Below are positions 1-9,660 of a stretch of DNA of 64,000 nt, piece after piece. Position numbers and translations under genes: made by a program. The notes beneath the pieces were generated by a model. It had not been told where the DNA came from. It ran no database searches and worked only from the letters and a program-made list of their open reading frames with translations. How positions within the stretch are numbered: the first letter of the stretch is position 1; the number at the start of each line of letters is the position of its first letter. Source of the DNA: Sambucus nigra (lineage: Eukaryota; Streptophyta; Magnoliopsida; Dipsacales; Adoxaceae); the NCBI GenBank assembly GCA_949130495.1, contig OX422208.1:645256023-645320022 (forward strand). Direction: 5' to 3'.

Positions 1-407
1 AACAAACAAAACAAGATAGTTTGTTTTAATTTCAGATCTGTGTAAACCCTTTAAAAAAAATAATGAGTTTTTCTTTTAAGTTTTACCAAAAATAAGATTC
101 GCAAGATGTACACACAAAATAGAGCTGAATAAATGTAGAGTAGGCACTATAAAAGAGATACTCAAAAAAATAATTTTTCAAAATGAAAAATTGACAGAAT
201 TGGAGATGAAGAGGTTCTAAAAATAAATCATCCAAACTTGAATCCACAAGGAGACTTTGACTCAGTAATGGCTTTTGAAAAATACACAAATGATTTATCT
301 CTGAAACTTTTGGTGTATAACCTCTCTCTCTCTCTAGAAAATTTTGACAGAGTTTTTCCTAAAAAATTATTTTCTCAGTCTCTTTAAAAATGAGACCCAA
401 AGGGTAC

Positions 408-419
408 TATTTATAGAGT
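408..419 (-). promoter_or_regulatory. TATA-box-like motif
   Basis: CTCTATAAATAG on the minus strand matches the plant TATA consensus, and an AG-repeat leader-like run follows about 70-90 bases downstream. No gene or paired LTR is visible, so its role is inferred only. Confidence 0.3.
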
Positions 420-962
420 GCACAAGTGTATGCAAATTGGTGTAAAACAGAATCACATGGATCAACACAGAATGCACACCAGCCATTGATTAAAAATAAT
501 CTGAGGGATCACAAAGAAACACAAAGTATTGTGTTAAAAAGTAGACACATGTAGTGCAAGCTGTAACCAACAACATATCGTAACAAATACGTAAGGGATT
601 AAATATAAGCGAAGAATCCATTCGGTGTCATTTTAAACTAAACTGAATACCAGTTCTGGTATTTTGACAAAACCGTGGGCGGACACACGAGATAGGGATC
701 CAGTTGTATACCAAAAAGTTACCGTTGTAACTAAAGTGATACACAGTGTCATTACAATTGTAACACGCAATTGGAGCTAGGGCCTTAAAGGCATCAAGTA
801 TACTATACTCTAGCTGACAGAATTGATAACATGCCAACTCTTACCAACTAATAAAATAGACTTAAGATCATACATATAATACAATACTAAACATGCTATG
901 CTACCATGACAATTTACCAAAAGGTATGGAGCTATGTGTGGTAGGACCTGCTAAGGTCTAAA

Positions 963-982
963 CATATATATATATATATATA
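963..982. repeat. (TA)n microsatellite
   Basis: A run of about ten TA dinucleotides in otherwise unremarkable AT-rich DNA. Confidence 0.8.
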
Positions 983-1654
983 AACGCATGCACATATTAG
1001 GGCCACACAAGCACTTAAAACAATCCTAATACAACTTGCCCATTTGACGTCTTAAATGATGGCAACTAGTACCATATAAAAGACTAATAGACAATGGACT
1101 AGATCTGATCATGAAAAAACGTGAAGGATTGGAAGACATAAAAACTCAACATGTTTTATATAAAAAAACTTGTCCATGCGCACATACATCATATATTAAT
1201 AAGAGGGATCACCAATGAAGTTTGATGAGTTTGGTTAAAAAAAAAATTAATTCTGAAAAAAATATTTAGAGTCAAAACTTTATTGTCACAAAAAATATTT
1301 ATTCTTTTGAAAACTTCAAATTAAAATTTTAAACTCAAATATTTTTTATTATGACATAACCCAACACTATCATAAGATTTGATAAACTACATGCACATGC
1401 AACGTGGTGTCGTGTCCTACGTGACAAAAATTCCTATGAGCCATAGAAAATAAAAATTACCTTTTCTGACAGGGCGGACTGAATCGAGAGCTCATTTGAT
1501 GTAGATGAACAAGGAGAGCTTGGCGTCAATAGGCGAGACACAATCCTAGGTTACAAAAATATTTTGACAAAATTCACGTCCAACTAGATGATGTCCTATA
1601 TAGCTAGAGCACGGAAAGCAAACCCTAGGTGTGCTCTATATAGGGACCTTCATG

Positions 1655-2960
1655 AACACCTCGTACGGGAATAGAGTAACTCTTAGGAACTCATCGCGTA
1701 GTCAAGGGACTCCCATTTGAAAATATGCCAAAAATTTACAAATAACTTGACTTAAGCTTAAAAACATACAGCTAGAGGAGGAAAACTCAAAACGGCCCCG
1801 AAAGAGGCACGAGCACCTCACCGGGACCAATGTAACTCGTAGAAATTGACTGGATAGTCATGGGGCTCCCGGTTTGATAATATTACTAAAATTTACAAAT
1901 ATCCAGACTTAGGCTTTAAAACATACCGCTAGAGGGGAAAAGCCAAAATATCCCCCAAGTAGCCCTCTTAGAGAGAGAAAATGCCTTGCACGGGACTAAT
2001 GTAATCACGGGACTTTGGATTTGAGAAGATGAATTTTTTTTGCAAATATCTAGACTTAGTCTTAAAAACATGTTACTAGATGGCAAAATCCCAAGACAAC
2101 CCCTGAACGACCCTAAAAGAGGCACGAACGCCTCGCACGGGACCAATGTAACTCGTAGGAAGTGATGTCATAATCATGGTTCTCTCGTTTTGAGAATATG
2201 ATGAAAATATATAAATGTCTGGACTTAGTTATAAAAACATGTTGTTAGGGGGTGAAAACCTAAAACACCCCCTAAATGGCCCTATGAGAGGTACAAACAC
2301 CTCGCACGATACCAATATAACTCGTAGGAACTGACCGGGTAGTCATAAGACTCTTGATTTAAGATTATGATGAAAATTTATAAATATCTAGACTTAGGCT
2401 TAAAAACATGCCACTAGAGGGCGAAAACTTAAAACAACCCCCAAAAGGTCCCATAAGAGGCACGAACACCTCGCACGGTACCAAGGTAACTTGTAGAAAC
2501 TAGTCAGAGGACTTGATTTGAGAATATGAAGAAAATTTGCAAATATCCAACTTGGGCTTAAAAACATGCTGCTAGAGGGAAGAAATCTAAGATAGCCCCC
2601 AAACGGGGTCGAAAGCGGCACGAACACCCCGCGTGGGACCAATGTAACTCATAGGAACTGACCGCGTAGCTGCAAAACTCCCGATTTGAGAATATGATTA
2701 AAATTTTCAAATATCTATACTTAGGCTTAAAAGGGAGAAAACCCAAAATAACCCCCAAATCACCTCGTAATAGGCATGTGCAACTCGCACGGGACCAATG
2801 TAACTCGTAGTCATAGGACTTTCGATTTGAGAATATGACTAAAATTTGCAAATAGCTAGAGTTAGGCTTAAAAATATGCTGCAAGAGGGAGAATACCCAT
2901 ATTGCTTAATTGTATCCCCTAGTGTAATGAAAATTTACAAATATCTAGACTTAGTTTGAT
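1655..2960. repeat. Degenerate ~165-bp tandem array
   Basis: About eight diverged copies of one unit. The anchor aaaatttacaaatat-like string recurs near 1731, 1888, 2035, 2204, 2373, 2532, 2700, 2841 and 2929, a spacing of roughly 140-170 bases except for the short last step. Each unit also carries aggcttaaaaacatg, a ctagaggg motif, cacgggaccaatgtaact and a tail like gggactcccgatttgag. Unit length is in the range of plant satellites, but the array is short and old. Minus-strand frames here (1916-2146, 2400-2884) repeat with the unit and are not genes. Confidence 0.8.
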
Positions 2961-3170
2961 TTATAAATGTTTATCTTGATTTATAAATGCTAAGTTTGAA
3001 TTATGAATTTTTAGTATGATTTATGAATTAACTAGGATGGCATGGTGCTTTACTTTGAATTGTCAACTCCACGGTTACAATATTGCTTAATTGTATATAA
3101 ATTGTTTGCTGAATACATGTTTTTATTGGGGGTTGCCTAAAAATAAATTTTATTTTTTGTTAAATGGATA
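2961..3170. other. AT-rich spacer with short direct repeats
   Basis: The strings gatttataaatg and gatttatgaatt recur at 2970-3030, and atattgcttaattgtat occurs at about 2900 and again at about 3081, so a ~180-base direct duplication flanks this spacer. No coding signal. Confidence 0.4.
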
Positions 3171-3600
3171 TGGTCACGACCCAAAAACATGACCCCCAAT
3201 TTAAAAAAAACAAATAAATACATGGTCATGATCTAAGATTGTGACCATATTTTTATTTATTTTTTTATAAAATGGGGGTCACGGATTTGGACCGTGACCC
3301 ATTTTCAACATCATCCCACACATGGTCACGATCCAAATCCATGACCATTGGATCATGACCCACATATGTGACCCATTTTGAACATTAGTCCACACATGGT
3401 CACGACTTAGTTCCATGACTATAGGGTCACGACCTGGGTCCAAGGCCATGATGCCAAATACTATCCCATAGAGGAGACCGTGACCCTCATTTTTGACACG
3501 GATGAAGTCTTTGATCATATTTTTTGGTCATGGCAAAAATGGTAATGGGACTCGGCCATGACTCGAGGTCCTAGTGATGGCCTAGGTCTGTGACCATCCT
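3171..3600. repeat. GGTCACG/CGTGACC palindromic cluster
   Basis: At least twelve copies of ggtca(c/t)ga(c/t)c, gtgacc and their reverse complements occur in about 430 bases, many in inverted pairs. Clustered short motifs in both orientations resemble subterminal regions of plant DNA transposons such as CACTA/EnSpm, where the transposase binds. No terminal inverted repeat or transposase is visible, so the class is unproven. The minus-strand open frame 3279-3518 is a by-product of the repeats. Confidence 0.45.
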
Positions 3601-3610
3601 TGATATATGA

Positions 3611-4525
3611 TGTTGTGTAAATATCTTTGAGTATCTTCTAAATTTTTATACGAAAAGAACATTTTTGGATGTTACTCTCACACATGCTTTGTGTAAGAGA
3701 TGTGTCCTTTGGCCTGCCTTGCTATTTTGGAAACCTCTTTGTGTGGTTTTCCTTATTTAAACCTTCATTTCTCTTCTTTTCAAAATATCTCTCGTATCTT
3801 TCAGGAGAAACTACCTAGAGAACATTTTGTGTGCATTCTTTTTCTTTTTCCTTTCTAAGGAGATAATATCACACTTAAGAAAAAAAGTGAACCCAATTCA
3901 AAAATCTAGTTCATTTTTTTCTCCTTCTCTTCTTTTTATTTTACCACCTCTGTTTCTAGAGATTGATTAATATCAAAGAATATAAAGAGTTTCAAGAAGA
4001 ACTCATTTTCATAAAACAAACTTTTTATAAACTTTGGGTATTTCTCCCAATAAGAAGTATTGTAATATTTGAAGTTGTCTTTCGGGGTTCATATCATTTA
4101 TGATCTCCCAAGTTTCAAGACAAATGGTTGTGAAACATTATTGACACGTGACATGACATCGAGATGTTGAGATCATCTATTCACGGATAGGAATCTTTGG
4201 CTTGCTACAATTTGGTGTAAAAAGTGTGAAGGTGTGACTTAGCACAGAAGGAGTTTAAGTCCTTAGTCCCCTCTATAAGTTTTTACAAAGTTTTAATGAG
4301 ATTGTTGTATTGACCCGAGGTTTTTCCCGTAAGTGGGTTTTTTTCCTCGTACATTTTTTGTTGTGCTCTTATTTACCCATTACACATATTTTATCATCCA
4401 AATGTTTAAACAATTTAAAACGTAAAGTTGGTTAATTAAAATTTGGGTAAATTTTTTAACATAGTATTTTAGCTGTGCAAAAATATTTTTAGTGGGCTTC
4501 ATTTCGGTACGCAGTACGACTCTCA
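3611..4525 (+). mobile_element. Copia-1 5' LTR
   Basis: The right end is firm: it closes with CTCTCA two bases before a primer-binding site. The left end (TGTTGTGTAAATATC at 3611) is a best guess because the matching 3' LTR is not in the window. Internal signals fit a copia LTR: a TATA-like ttatttaaa near 3753, a pyrimidine-rich leader, and the conserved gaggtttttcccgtaagtgg stretch near 4317 that marks the R/U5 area of many plant copia LTRs. A similar stretch occurs in the solo LTR at 34145-35705. Confidence 0.65.
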
Positions 4526-4527
4526 AC

Positions 4528-4539
4528 TGGTATCAAAGC
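4528..4539 (+). promoter_or_regulatory. Primer-binding site of Copia-1
   Basis: TGGTATCAAAGC, one base from the standard TGGTATCAGAGC complementary to the 3' end of initiator Met-tRNA, two bases after the LTR end. It primes minus-strand DNA synthesis. Confidence 0.85.
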
Positions 4540-4559
4540 TTGGTCATCTTTTGTCAAAG

Positions 4560-5482
4560 TTAAAAATATAGAGTTAGATCATGCATTTTTGTGTTAATAT
4601 GGAGAATAATGACATGTTTTAGATGTATACCCTTTTGAAGACATTGTTCAACCCACGTCTGCTTTTGGTTTTTTAAATGGTGTAACATTATGTGTCACAG
4701 AGTTATGTAAATATTCATCCTTTGATGATAAACGTTTTTTAAATATTAATACTTTATCTTCTTCAGTATATTCTAGTGATGATTCTTTAAATGAAGAAGA
4801 TAGTGACCTTAAACAGGATAATGATAACTCTCTTATGAAAATGCTAGGCTTAAGAAGAACTTGTTAAAAACTTCCATTAAATTGAAAAAATGTGAAAAAG
4901 AAAATGCATCTTTAAAAATGGAAGAGTATATATTGGGCAATGTTAAAGCTCAACATGGATCTCTTAGTTCAAATCTCCTTTTCATAGAGAGTGAGAACGG
5001 ACAATTCAAGAAAGGTTAAAAGTTTTTCAATGTGAGTTGGAAAGATATAAAAGTTCTAACGACTCTTTAAATGAGAAAATAACCTCTCTTAAAAATGAGT
5101 TGATCTCGACTAAGGATGCCAAGGTCACCATTGAAAATAGATTGAAGAGGATGTAATTTTTTTTTGCCTATACTACATCTTTTATTGGTAGACATAGTAT
5201 TGGTTTTCAAAATCCTCATGCTAAATATAAATCTGAGGACAAAACTGATTTTGTGAAATCTTCTCAAAATACTCATGCACTTGAAGAATTTTTTATCATC
5301 TTTCGAGAAGAATTTTTTTTAAAGCTTTTGAAGAAATTTGGACATCATTTTGTGTACTGTTGCACTTTTTGCAATTGTGATGGATATTTTAAAAATTATT
5401 ATTATAGGCTTATGAATTACTCCCAGGAAAATAAGAAACCTCACTTGGATGGAGTTTCTACCTTGAAATATGATTTAGATTC
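4560..5482 (+). pseudogene. gag: Copia-1 gag remnant
   Basis: Broken gag of a Ty1/copia element, probably the Maximus/SIRE group. The reading frame is interrupted many times. The middle (about 4870-5150) encodes a Lys/Glu/Leu-rich coiled-coil-like stretch with phrases such as LNEKITSLKNELISTKDAK. The end (5253-5482) carries a decayed zinc knuckle, CTFCNCDGYFKNYYY: the first two cysteines survive, while the expected His and third Cys both read Tyr, each explicable by one transition. The fragment stops abruptly at 5482 because Tat-1 inserted there, and the sequence resumes at 18099. Gag would coat the RNA inside virus-like particles. Confidence 0.7.
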
Positions 5483-6463
5483 TAATGATGCTAAGGTTTA
5501 GCACCACCAGATAAGGTGGTTTCAAGCTCAATATAAGAATAACAATGGCAGCACAGTTATATAGAGATAAGAGAAAGAGATGAGGATAAGAGGAATTAAC
5601 ACCGGAATATAAGTGGTTCAGCCAATCCGGCCTACGTCCACTGTGAGTGTGTGAGTAATATCACTGAATGAAGGCACTAATGGCCATGGATAAAATCTCT
5701 CAAGCTTTATCTCTCTACTGTTATATTTAGACAGAGTTCTTGATAGGGTTGAATAATTGGGATCCCTTTGCAAGGTAGGGTATGATCCCTATATATAGTG
5801 CCTAGGGGGTGTAATGTACCCCCCATGCATGTAATGAGCATGTGGGTGGTAGCCTCACCAATGTGGGAGTGCCATCTGTCACTGTCACATGTAAGTAATG
5901 ACGATGAACTATTCTCCCACATGTGGAGAATAATCTTTTTACAACTGATTTGTGCCGAGGTGTCCTTATCCAAATGTCAACAGATGCTCGGCCGCCATAT
6001 TGGTGGATGACCTCGGCCTGGGAGAGGCCGAGCTGTAAAGGCTTGATGTCTGTTCAATCTGAGATGTGTCATAGGGAGTCTCGGCCTGATCTCAGCCGAG
6101 ACATTATGCTGGGGTCGGCCCCAGCCGAGGTTGGACATATATCGTGCTGATGATTACTAATGCTTCTTGTAACCTCGGCCCAAGCCGATGTAGGACTGGT
6201 TCCATGATGAAGGTTACCAAGGCTCCTTGTCACCTCGGACTACTCTCGGCCGAGGTTGCTATACCCAGGTACATGAGGGTGCTGTTGATGCCTGCGATGC
6301 GCGTAGTGTCCCTTGGAAATGTAGGTGATAGTGTCGGCCTGGGCCGACCCTGGTCCGGCCGAGGGATGATATCGTGGGCCCATGGCTTATCTAGGGTCGT
6401 TCAATATCTCGGCCCAAGCCGAGATTGGTGTCTCAAGGCCGAGGTTACACTTGGGGCATATCA
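5483..6463 (-). mobile_element. Tat-1 3' LTR (left)
   Basis: 981 bases, matching 17114-18093 throughout. A TATATATAG TATA box lies on the minus strand at 5790-5798 (seen again at 17420-17428), so U3 is the stretch 5799-6463. U3 is packed with about twenty GGCCGAG/CTCGGCC motifs in both orientations between 5955 and 6450. Ends are TAATGATG...TATCA on the plus strand. Confidence 0.95.
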
Positions 6464-6480
6464 ATCACCCCCCATCCCTT
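6464..6480 (-). promoter_or_regulatory. Polypurine tract of Tat-1
   Basis: Reads AAGGGATGGGGGGTGAT on the minus strand, ending exactly at the 3' LTR. It primes plus-strand DNA synthesis during reverse transcription. Confidence 0.85.
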
Positions 6481-7025
6481 AGTCATATGCGAGAGCGAGT
6501 GGCTAGGGGATTGCTACACCTCCGAGGCCTGTCCGTCCCAAGTTAATACCTGCATGACACCTGTCCCAAGCTAGAGCGTGCGTACTTGGCTGGCGTGTAC
6601 TGTCAGCCGTCCTTTGGGTTTCCCAAGGCAATGATGGGCCTTGGGAAACGTGCCCAAGTACTTAAGGGTTTAAACCCTTATATTTCTCTTTTTTCTCCAT
6701 TTCCTCTCCTGCGCACAAACTGTCCTTGCGATTTTTCTCTCTCCAAAGCTCCTTCAATCCGCTCTCCTCTGCAGAGTTTTCTTGCGAGTTTTCTTCGCTT
6801 CATTCATCGATTCATTTCTAGGTACCTCTTCCTTTCCATTCCCTTTCTTTCTGGTATTTGGTTTGCATTTTCCGGCGTGTTTTTGAGTTTTTCGATGAGC
6901 TCCATTGTCCTAGGCGAACTAGGTTTGCTTTAAACTTCCAAGTTTGATCTTTAAATTTCTTTACCTTATAAGCCAATCTTGTTTGTAGTTTTAGGAGTTA
7001 TTTCTAAGTTTAGGGTCGTCCTCTG
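6464..7025 (+). promoter_or_regulatory. Putative promoter and leader of the Tat-1 antisense gene
   Basis: 562 bases between the 3' LTR and the antisense ORF. A TATA-like cttatatttct lies at 6677-6687 and is followed by a strongly pyrimidine-rich leader (6685-6790). A possible leader intron has a donor AG|GTACCT at 6821/6822 and an acceptor-like tttgtag near 6985. This is the layout of a plant RNA polymerase II gene read opposite to the element. No transcript evidence is available. Confidence 0.45.
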
Positions 7026-8273
7026 ATGCTCAGACCTTTATACCATCTTCTTGAGGATTTCCCCTCTCTGAGAGAGAAGACCCTAGAAAAGATTAGGCAA
7101 ATAGAGAGAGCTCAAGAGAAAGCTCATAGGTCACAAGAGTTTCCCATTAGACCCTTGTTTCCACCACCTCTGAGGCTTATATATCCTGACCCCCGGAGAA
7201 CTTCTATTATACAGGGGTGCCTGCTGATCCGACACCTATGTCTGAGTCTGAAGCTTCTACCTCTGACCTCATGTCAGTGGACTCTTTCCAGGAGGCTATG
7301 GATTTCACACCTCGACCTGATCAGGACCCTGATTAGGCCGAGGTATCCAGTCGAGCTTCATCCCATAATGGCACAAGCACCTCAGACTCTTCTTCAAAGG
7401 TTTAAGTGCTTGAGCCGAGTGTGGCTGTGCCACCCATTCTTGATGCCATCCCCATGTCGGCCGTCACAGGGGAAGAGTTCGCTCAGAGGTTCCCTAGTAA
7501 CCCATCTACATATGCTCCGACCGACGTTGAGCTTGATGATGATGAAGATGCTGAAAGCGATGTTGATACCTCTGAGGCGGCCGAGTTCGAGAGCACAGTC
7601 ACTGAGGTTGATCTTCTGTGCTTCAGATACTTGTACTCCATCAGTCCTTCCATTAAATTAAGGAGACCTCTGAGGGAAGAGAGGGCCTATCACGACCGAG
7701 ATGGGGAGATCTGCTTGTACGAGCAGATGTTTAAGTTAGGGTTTCGCCTACCCATTCATCCCATCATCAAGTCCATTCTCTATTACATCAACTTGGCCCC
7801 CTCACAGCTATCTCTCAATGCCTAGAGGGTCATCATAGGGGCCATAATCCTGTGGAGGGCAGTCCACCAATCTGACCTCCCAGTTCAGGTCTTTGTTGGT
7901 TATTATGTCCCAACCTAGGCTAAAAACCATCCGAGCTACTATCATTTCGTGGCTCGGAGGCCTGAGAAGAAAATGCTCCAGGTGACTCAGACCTCTAATC
8001 ATAACTGGAAGCCCCGTTATTTTTTTGCCTCAGGGTCATGGAAATTTGGCCCATGCGTCGCTTCTTTCACACTTGAGTCGAGGATACCCCTCAAATGGGG
8101 CAATGTCTCTATGTCTGCTAGGGCCGATCCTGGTCTAAGTCTCCAAAATATGCAGAAGGTGAGGGCCCTGCAAGACCAAGGGGCACATGGTCTGTTTGTT
8201 AAGTTCGAACACTTACTGACCCCCCATTATCTCTCGGGGACGAGCCTGGGTGGAAGTCCCCTTGTTGACTTTG

Positions 8274-8351
8274 GTAAGAATTTTTATTTTAAGTCTAACC
8301 TCTGAACTCATCCATATCTGACTTCTAACCCATATCTTTTAACTTTTGCAG
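8274..8351 (+). other. Intron 1 of Tat-1 aORF
   Basis: 78 bases, GTAAG donor and a T-rich run ending TTTTGCAG. Splicing gives ...VDF-E-RPQD... in the same frame as both flanking exons; unspliced, the frame stops inside it at 8303-8305. Confidence 0.8.
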
Positions 8352-8743
8352 AGCGACCACAAGACATCTCGGCCGAATTGTGGGAGATGGCTGCTCCGAG
8401 CTTGGCGAGGCTTGCAAAAAAGGCTAGTCTGAACGCTCCTCCCCCGGCTCCCACAATATCCAAATCTCAGGCCTCAAGGAAGAGGGCCCCTGAAGCCCAT
8501 CCCTCTGAGGATCAGAGGCCGATAGTGAGGCAAAAGAAGGCCTCAGATGCTGCACCTCCAATTTCTTCGGCCGACATCCTGACGGCTCGTCTGGAGCAGC
8601 TGAAGTTAATGGATAGTGTGGTCGGCCACAGCAGGTAGGTCATGGACGCACTCGCCTCTGTAATGACTGAGGCCGACAAGCATTTCTACAGAGCCATGGA
8701 CACCTCCGTGCTGGTTGAGTTCGGCCTTCACAGAGCCGTCCAG

Positions 8744-8824
8744 GTATGATTTCTTCCTTTGTCAAATTTTCATAAGTGCAACGTCTGACTTTTCTCCTGC
8801 TTAACCTCTTCATTAAATGTGCAG
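8744..8824 (+). other. Intron 2 of Tat-1 aORF
   Basis: 81 bases, CAG|GTATGA donor and an acceptor ending TGTGCAG. Splicing joins ...HRAVQ to GVTAMYQ... in frame. Confidence 0.8.
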
Positions 8825-9439
8825 GGAGTGACTGCCATGTATCAGCTTTTGAACTGGGCCCTGAGGAAATTGCCCCTTATTCAGAAGGGGCAAGAGGCCG
8901 AGAAGGTTGAGAGTTCCCTGAATGCTGAGGTTGACCGTCTGAAGTCAGAGCTGTAGAACTCTGAAAAAAAGGTCAAGGGCTTGGAAAAAGACATCTCTCT
9001 GCTCGTCAAGGATCACACCGATGCCCTGAAGGCCAACGATGACGTGCTGCAGCAGAAGGTCAACTCGGCTGTGAAGGATGCCCTTGAAGATGCCACGCCC
9101 AAAATAATTTCTGACTACAAGACCTCGGATGATTTCATGGGTTTTGGTTTTGAATACCTCGAAAGAGGTGTCAAGGCTACTACCAAATGGGCTAAAGTCC
9201 GAGAGAAGGAGGTTGGCACTCTAAAGGCCTCTGACTTTGTGGGTCTCGGCTTTGCTGACCCTCAATTTGCTCAGGCGCTTCAAGAGGTGGAGGACGAGGC
9301 TGATGCTCCAGCCGAGACTGCAACTCTGGGAGGGACTGAGCTCGGAGGGACTGACCCTGCTGATGATGTGGCCGAGGTGACCAACGCTGATCAAGTCAAC
9401 CCAGCTGAGACTGTTAATGTTCCCCCTTCAGACCTTTAA

Positions 9440-9660
9440 CTTGTAACAAAATTTTTTATTTTGTAACTTGTAACTGAACTTGTAATTTGTAATTTGTAAC
9501 ACCTCTGAATGCTATATGATCTCTTCCTTTTTCTGAATGCCAATCTCTTCTCTTATTTTGTTGTAGTGTTCTTGTTTATATTCAGTCAATAATTCTGATC
9601 TCACCACTGAATTGCTATTAGGCTCTGAAGTCTTTACATAATATGCTGTTCTCATAACCA
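9440..9660 (+). terminator. Likely 3' UTR and polyadenylation region of Tat-1 aORF
   Basis: Six TTGTAA copies between 9441 and 9499 immediately follow the aORF stop. UGUA-rich sequence is the plant far-upstream polyadenylation element, and the following AT-rich stretch fits a cleavage region. Inferred from motif density only. Confidence 0.45.

Larger units (their letters stand above)
1..1654. other. AT-rich DNA, no gene recognised
   Basis: No convincing coding sequence. Short minus-strand open frames (83-289, 628-837) show no recognisable domain. A good plant TATA box reads CTCTATAAATAG on the minus strand (408-419), followed downstream by a CT/GA-rich leader-like stretch (325-345), so this may be an eroded LTR or promoter of an unidentified element. 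A second TATA-like string (ctatatag, about 1634-1641, plus strand) sits just before the tandem array. Both are tentative. Confidence 0.4.
7026..9439 (+). pseudogene. Tat-1 antisense ORF (aORF), spliced, Transposase_28-like
   Basis: A gene on the strand opposite gag-pol, about 750 codons after removal of two introns. It has an N-terminal part from ATG 7026, an acidic stretch (about 7528-7600), and a core with GFRLPIHPIIKSILYYI, LAPSQLSLNA and SNHNWKPRYFFASG. That core resembles the plant putative gypsy-type transposon family (Pfam Transposase_28). Then come a basic Pro-rich linker, a coiled coil (about 8900-9060) and an acidic C-terminus. Introns 8274-8351 and 8744-8824 join in frame. Six in-frame stops (7334, 7403, 7823, 7916, 8636, 8954) and a frameshift in the CCCCC near 7190 break it. 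Each stop fits CAG, CAA or TGG mutated by one transition. Function is unknown; such antisense ORFs are a known trait of Tat elements. A diverged relative lies in Tat-2 (54538-59600). Confidence 0.8.

Noticed and set aside
3279..3518. 79-residue open frame on the minus strand
   Set aside because: It lies inside the GGTCACG palindrome block and merely reflects the repeated motif.
5707..6482. Open frames in the Tat-1 LTR, repeated at 17373-18106
   Set aside because: They occur in both LTRs because the LTRs are copies; they overlap promoter sequence and have no recognisable domain.
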